This document shows positions 59,970 through 64,000 of a stretch of 64,000 nucleotides of DNA, one piece after another. The notes beneath the pieces are model-generated. The model saw nothing but the letters and a program-made list of their open reading frames with translations, made no database searches and was not told the origin of the DNA. The position numbers were made by a program, and so were the translations under genes. Every line of letters begins with the position of its first letter. Position 1 is the stretch's first letter. The stretch covers positions 124,001-188,000 of the forward strand of contig SCMQ01000006.1 of the NCBI GenBank assembly GCA_005503335.1, written 5' to 3'. This DNA comes from Comamonadaceae bacterium 2FH. GTDB taxonomy: Bacteria; Pseudomonadota; Gammaproteobacteria; Burkholderiales; Burkholderiaceae_C.

Positions 59970-60890
59970 TTATGAGCCGGGATAAAACGGTTTCCCCAGC
60001 GAAGCCGGCATGTTGATGCGTATCCAGGCCGGGTTGCGCGAGATCAGGGCCAGCACCACGATGGTGGCCAAGTAGGGCAGCATGCTCAGGAACTGGCTGG
60101 GCACTTCCACGCCTGCGCCCTGCAGGTGGAACTGCAGCATGGTCACGCCGCCGAACAGGTAGGCCCCGAGCAGCACGCGCGCCGGGCGCCAGGTGGCGAA
60201 GGTGGTCAGCGCCAGCGCGATCCAGCCCTTGCCCGCCACCATGCCCTCGACCCACAGCGGCGTGTAGATCACGGCCAGGTAGGCGCCGGCCAGGCCGCAC
60301 AGCGCGCCGCCGGCCACCACGGCGGCCAGTCGGATGCGCCGCACCGGGTAGCCCAGGGCATGGGCCGACTCGGGCGACTCGCCCACCGAGCGCAGCACCA
60401 GGCCGGTGCGCGAGCGATAGAGGAACCACACCAGCCAGGCCACCAGGGCGATCGCCAGGTAGACCATGGGGTGCTGGCGGAACAACGCCGGGCCCAGCAG
60501 GGGCAGATCGCCCAGCAGCGGCAGCGAGAACTGTGGCCGCTCGGGCAGCTTCTCCTGCACGTAGGCGATGCCGGCGAAGGCCGAGAAGCCGGCGCCGAAC
60601 AGGCTCAGCGCCAGGCCGGTCGCGTACTGGTTGGTGTTGAGCCAGATCACCAGCAGCCCGAACATGGCGGCCAGCAGCGCGCCCGCGCCCATGCCGGCGG
60701 CGAAGCCCAGCCAGTCGTTGCCGGTGTGGACCACGGTGGCGAAGCCGGCGATGGCGGCGCAGAGCATCATGCCCTCGGCGCCCAGGTTGACCACCCCGGC
60801 CTTCTCGTTGATCAAGAGGCCCAGGGCCGCGATGGCCAGGACGGTGCCCGCGTTGAGCGTGGCGGCGAACAGCAATGCGTAGGATTCCAT
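59970..60890 (-). CDS. ABC transporter permease (nucleoside/base importer)
   Basis: 306 residues with about eight to ten membrane helices. BPD_transp_2 family, NupQ/YufQ-like: LGLLINEKAGVVNLGAEGMMLCAAIAGF at the start and GKGWIALALTTFATWRPARVLLGAYLFGG for coupling to the ATPase. Start codon overlaps the previous stop (TGATG). Confidence 0.93.
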   Translation of the reverse strand: MESYALLFAATLNAGTVLAIAALGLLINEKAGVVNLGAEGMMLCAAIAGFATVVHTGNDWLGFAAGMGAGALLAAMFGLLVIWLNTNQYATGLALSLFGAGFSAFAGIAYVQEKLPERPQFSLPLLGDLPLLGPALFRQHPMVYLAIALVAWLVWFLYRSRTGLVLRSVGESPESAHALGYPVRRIRLAAVVAGGALCGLAGAYLAVIYTPLWVEGMVAGKGWIALALTTFATWRPARVLLGAYLFGGVTMLQFHLQGAGVEVPSQFLSMLPYLATIVVLALISRNPAWIRINMPASLGKPFYPGS

Positions 60891-61969
60891 CAGCGGGCTC
60901 CCTTCAGGCTAAGCAAAGGCATGAAACGGATGCGGTAGGCGACCAGGGTGTCGCAGGCCAGCAGGGCGAACAGCAGCAGGCCCTGGAACACGCCGGTCAG
61001 CGACTTGGGCAGGCCCAGGCGCGACTGGGCCAGCTCGCCGCCGATGTAGAACATGCTCATCAGCACGGCCGAGAACACCATGCCCACCGGATGCAGGCGG
61101 CCGACGAAGGCCACGATGATGGCGGCGAAGCCGTAGCCCGCCGGCACATAGGGCGTGAGCTGGCCGATCGGGCCGGCCACCTCGAGCGCGCCGGCCAGGC
61201 CGGCCGCGCCGCCCGAGCACAGCAGCGCCAGCCACAGGGCCTTGCGCGAGGAAAAGCCCGCGTAGCGCGCCGCCGCCGGCGCCAGCCCCCCCACCTGCTG
61301 GGCGAAGCCGGCACGGGTGCGGAACAGGAAGGCCCAGAGCCCGGCCGCGCCGACCAGCGCGATCAGCAGGCCTATGCTCACGCGCGAACCCTGCAGCAGG
61401 CGCGGGATCTGCGTGACCGCCTCGAAGGTCTTGGTCTGCGGGAAGTTGTAGCCCGCCGGGTCCTTCCAGGGGCCGTAGACCAGGAAGCTCAGCACCATGT
61501 CGGCCACGTAGACCAGCATCAGGCTGACCAGGATCTCGTTGGCGTTGAAGCGGTCGCGCAGCAGCGCCGTGAGCGCGGCCCAGGCCATGCCGCCGGCCAC
61601 GCCGGCCAGCAGGATGGCCGGCACGATCCAACGGCCGGTGGTCTTGTCGGCCAGCAGGGCCACGCCGCCGGCCACGATGGCGCCGATCACGAACTGGCCC
61701 TCGGCGCCGATGTTCCAGACGTTGGAGCGGAAGCACACCGCCAGGCCCAGCGCGATGATGAGCAGCGGCGTGGCCTTGACCATCAGTTCGCCCAGGGCGT
61801 AGGGCGACTTGACCGGCTCCCAGAAGAAAACCTGCAGGCCGCGCACGGGGTCCTTGCCCAGCGCGGCGAACAGCGCCACGCCGATCAGCACGGTGATGAC
61901 CAGGGCCAGCAGCGGGGAGCCTAGGCTCCAGAAACGCGAGGCCTGGGGACGGGGTTCGAACTTAAGCAT
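60890..61969 (-). CDS. ABC transporter permease (nucleoside/base importer)
   Basis: 359 residues from MLKFEPRPQASRFWSLGSPLLALVITVLIG. BPD_transp_2 family, NupP/YufP-like: PLLIIALGLAVCFRSNVWNIGAEGQFVIGAIVAGGVAL and PYVPAGYGFAAIIVAFVGRLHPVGMV. Forms the channel with the other permease. Its start overlaps the ATPase gene by 8 bp. Confidence 0.93.
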   Translation of the reverse strand: MLKFEPRPQASRFWSLGSPLLALVITVLIGVALFAALGKDPVRGLQVFFWEPVKSPYALGELMVKATPLLIIALGLAVCFRSNVWNIGAEGQFVIGAIVAGGVALLADKTTGRWIVPAILLAGVAGGMAWAALTALLRDRFNANEILVSLMLVYVADMVLSFLVYGPWKDPAGYNFPQTKTFEAVTQIPRLLQGSRVSIGLLIALVGAAGLWAFLFRTRAGFAQQVGGLAPAAARYAGFSSRKALWLALLCSGGAAGLAGALEVAGPIGQLTPYVPAGYGFAAIIVAFVGRLHPVGMVFSAVLMSMFYIGGELAQSRLGLPKSLTGVFQGLLLFALLACDTLVAYRIRFMPLLSLKGAR

Positions 61970-63533
61970 GGTGTTGCTCCTCTTGTCCCTCGCCGCGCGA
62001 GGCCAGGGTCGTGGCAGGGGTTTCGCGCAAGGGCTGCACCACCCACAGGCCACTCATCCATTCACCGATCTGCGTCACGGTGGCGCGCGCGCGGTCCACC
62101 GAGGGCGACATCCGCCCCTTGGCCAGCACATGCAGCCGGTCGCAGATCTCGAACAGCTCGTCGAGCTCTTCGCTGACCACCAGCACCGCGCAGCCCGCGT
62201 CGCGCAGGGCCAGGATCTCGCCGCGGATCTGCGCCGCCGCCCCCACGTCCACGCCCCAGGTGGGCTGGGAGACGATGAGCAGCTTCGGTTTCGCGTCGAT
62301 CTCGCGCCCGACGATGAACTTCTGCAGGTTGCCGCCCGACAGCGACTTGGCCGCCGCGTCGGGCCCGCCGGCCTTGACGTTGAAGCGCTCGATGATGGAC
62401 TGGGCCTGCCTGCGCAGCGCCTGGGTGCTGATCCAGCCGCCCTTGCCCACGGCATCGGTGCGCGTGAGCAGCAGGTTTTGCGCCAGGCCCAGCGTGGGCA
62501 CGGCGCCGCGGCCCAGGCGTTCCTCGGGCACGAAGTGCAGTCCGAGGCGACGCCGGTGGGTGGGGCCGAGGCGGCCCACGGGCTGGCCGCCGACCTGGAT
62601 GGACTCCGGCGCGGCGCGGGTGTCCTCGCCCGACAGCGCGTACAGCAGTTCGCGCTGGCCGTTGCCGGACACGCCGGCAATGCCTACGACCTCGCCCGCG
62701 CGCACCTGCATGCTGATGCCGTCCAGGTCCATGCCGAACTGGTCTTCGCGCAGCAGGTTCAGGCCGTTGACGGCCAGCACCACCTCGCCGGCCTGGCGCT
62801 CGCGGTGTTCCAGCGCCGGCGGCTCGGCGCCTATCATCAGGCGGCTGAGCGAGGCGTTGCTCTCCTGCTGCGGGTTGCAGACACCGGTGACCTGGCCGCC
62901 GCGCAGCACCGTGCAGGCCGAGCAGAGCTCGCGGATCTCGTGCAGCTTGTGGCTGATGTAGAGGATGCTGCAGCCCTCGGACACCAGCTTCTTGAGCACC
63001 ACGAACAGCTTCTCCACCGCCTGCGGCGTCAGCACCGAGGTCGGCTCGTCCAGGATCAGCAGGCGCGGGTTGGTCAGCAAGGCGCGGATGATCTCCACGC
63101 GCTGCATCTCGCCCACCGACAGGGTGTGCACCGGCCGCGAGGGGTCGATGTCCAGGCCGTACTCGGCGGCCTTGGCGCTGATGCTGTGCGTGACCTGGCT
63201 CAGGGTGAGGCTCTTGTCCAGGCCCAGCCAGACGTTCTCGGCCACGGTCAGCGTGTCGAACAGGCTGAAATGCTGGAACACCATGCTGATGCCCAGGGCC
63301 CTGGCCTCCTGCGGGTTGCGGATGTGGACCGGCTGGCCGTCCCACAGCACGCTGCCTTCGTCGGGCTTGACCGAGCCGTAGATGATTTTCATCAGGGTGG
63401 ACTTGCCGGCCCCGTTCTCGCCCAGCACGGCATGGGCCTCGCCGGGCTGGACGCTGAGCGACACGTCGTTGTTGGCCACCACGGAGGGGTAGCGTTTTGT
63501 GATGTGCGCGAGTTGAAGTCTTGGAATGCTCAC
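61962..63533 (-). CDS. ABC transporter ATP-binding protein (two-domain)
   Basis: 523 residues from a GTG at 63533 (VSIPRLQLAHITKRYPSVVANNDVSLSV); GAGAGAG stands upstream and no ATG fits. First ATPase: Walker A GENGAGKST, signature LSVGEMQRVEI, Walker B LLILDEPTSVLTP. Second: degenerate P-loop GVSGNGQRELL, signature LSGGNLQKFIVGRE, and SQPTWGVDVGA in place of a normal Walker B. Fused ATPases of this kind drive nucleoside and sugar importers (NupO/RbsA-like). First transporter gene of the operon. Confidence 0.94.
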   Translation of the reverse strand: MSIPRLQLAHITKRYPSVVANNDVSLSVQPGEAHAVLGENGAGKSTLMKIIYGSVKPDEGSVLWDGQPVHIRNPQEARALGISMVFQHFSLFDTLTVAENVWLGLDKSLTLSQVTHSISAKAAEYGLDIDPSRPVHTLSVGEMQRVEIIRALLTNPRLLILDEPTSVLTPQAVEKLFVVLKKLVSEGCSILYISHKLHEIRELCSACTVLRGGQVTGVCNPQQESNASLSRLMIGAEPPALEHRERQAGEVVLAVNGLNLLREDQFGMDLDGISMQVRAGEVVGIAGVSGNGQRELLYALSGEDTRAAPESIQVGGQPVGRLGPTHRRRLGLHFVPEERLGRGAVPTLGLAQNLLLTRTDAVGKGGWISTQALRRQAQSIIERFNVKAGGPDAAAKSLSGGNLQKFIVGREIDAKPKLLIVSQPTWGVDVGAAAQIRGEILALRDAGCAVLVVSEELDELFEICDRLHVLAKGRMSPSVDRARATVTQIGEWMSGLWVVQPLRETPATTLASRGEGQEEQHHA

Positions 63534-63626
63534 TCGGTTGTCTCTCTCTATGTGTCGTCTATCCCCGCCGCGCCGGCCACATCGGAACATGGTCGGCACT
63601 GCAGGCCCTGCTGTTCTTCGTTGCGC

Positions 63627-64000
63627 TCACTCCCTTTTCAGTGCCGCAGCCACGGCCTTGACGCGCTCCCTCAGCCACTTGGCCGAAGCCGAGGTGTGGG
63701 TGCGCTCGTGCCAGAGCTGGTAGTACATCAGTTGCGGAAATTCGATCGGACATTCGAGCACCACGACGGGCAGGCTGCCGACGAAACGCTCGCAGTACTG
63801 CCGCCCAGTGGTCAGCACCAGCAAGCTCGATGCCACCATGGCCGGGATCAGGCCGAAATGCGGGCAGCGCGCCGTGATGCGGCGCGCCAGCCCCAGGCTT
63901 TCCAGGTGCTCGTCGATCACGCCGCGCGCGCCCGGGTGCGTCGCCGTGGGCGCCACATGCTCGGCCTCCAGCCAGCTCTGCGCGGTCCAGCCGCGGCGCA
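63627..64000 (-). CDS. LysR-family regulator, 3' part only
   Basis: About 124 codons of the effector-binding end of a LysR protein, open to the window edge: HVAPTATHPGARGVIDEHLESLGLARRITARCPHFGLIPAMVASSLLVLTTGRQYCERF, then VVVLECPIEFPQLMYYQLWHERTHTSASAKWLRERVKAVA. The YYQLWHERTH segment is typical of the last strand-helix of this domain. Same strand as the purine operon and 93 bp upstream of it; whether it controls it cannot be seen. The HTH lies outside. Confidence 0.85.
   Translation of the reverse strand, partial: RRGWTAQSWLEAEHVAPTATHPGARGVIDEHLESLGLARRITARCPHFGLIPAMVASSLLVLTTGRQYCERFVGSLPVVVLECPIEFPQLMYYQLWHERTHTSASAKWLRERVKAVAAALKRE

Overview
The window looks like the chromosome of a GC-rich betaproteobacterium of the Comamonadaceae (Acidovorax/Alicycliphilus-like). 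This rests on the housekeeping order gltX-metZ-purF-cvpA-dedD-folC, the TTT (Bug-type) receptor, the FCD-type GntR regulator, the class of H-NS, and a family-typical GC-rich intergenic repeat. The genus is an inference; no 16S rRNA is present.

Region 1 (1 to about 17.6 kb) is accessory DNA ending beside a tRNA cluster. Its left part (DUF6499/DUF2285 remnant, two DUF2958 proteins, XRE regulator, DUF736, ParB, RadC, separated by GC-rich non-coding linkers that share a repeat) is the maintenance module of an integrative and conjugative element of the Tn4371 type. No integrase, relaxase or conjugation gene lies inside the window. A FlK-like thioesterase sits in this module. From 7.8 to 17.3 kb follows cargo that reads as a defence island: an unknown gene coupled to an XRE-ImmA/IrrE metallopeptidase and a DUF2188 protein; an S8 protease plus AAA ATPase pair of the IetAS type with an XRE gene upstream; and a two-gene unit, a PD-(D/E)XK nuclease fused to a P-loop NTPase followed by a protein with a HEPN-like Rx4H motif. 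I could not match that last pair to a named defence system; it is the best candidate for something undescribed.

Region 2 (17.67 to 27.85 kb) is core: tRNA-Asp, tRNA-Glu and tRNA-Ala on the minus strand with a terminator, then gltX, metZ, purF, cvpA, a SPOR protein and folC on minus, and an ArsC-like protein, a glycine-zipper protein, ppnP and argG on plus.

Region 3 (27.9 to 34.3 kb) holds a small catabolic locus (flavin reductase, cytosine-deaminase-like amidohydrolase, GntR regulator, TTT receptor) with five candidate GntR operators phased at exactly 21 bp in two intergenic regions, followed by a chrB-chrA chromate resistance pair behind a palindrome.

Region 4 (34.3 to 55.1 kb) is mostly housekeeping: murB, yajQ, an aspartic protease, a RidA protein, plsY, ybaK, an aldo/keto reductase, an acyl-CoA synthetase carrying two in-frame insertions (one made of a repeat that also occurs between pepN and fbp), an alpha/beta hydrolase, a decayed L-lactate permease, prfB with its programmed frameshift, pepN, fbp, tRNA-Thr, a frameshifted small gene, an H-NS protein, a CNNM/CBS protein, apaH, a RhlE-type helicase, a zinc metallopeptidase and dcd.

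Region 5 (55.2 to 64 kb, all minus strand) is a purine uptake and deamination locus: partial LysR regulator, ABC ATPase, two permeases, BMP-family lipoprotein, adenine/adenosine deaminase, second BMP-family protein and guanine deaminase. It would import nucleobases or nucleosides and deaminate adenine and guanine to hypoxanthine and xanthine.
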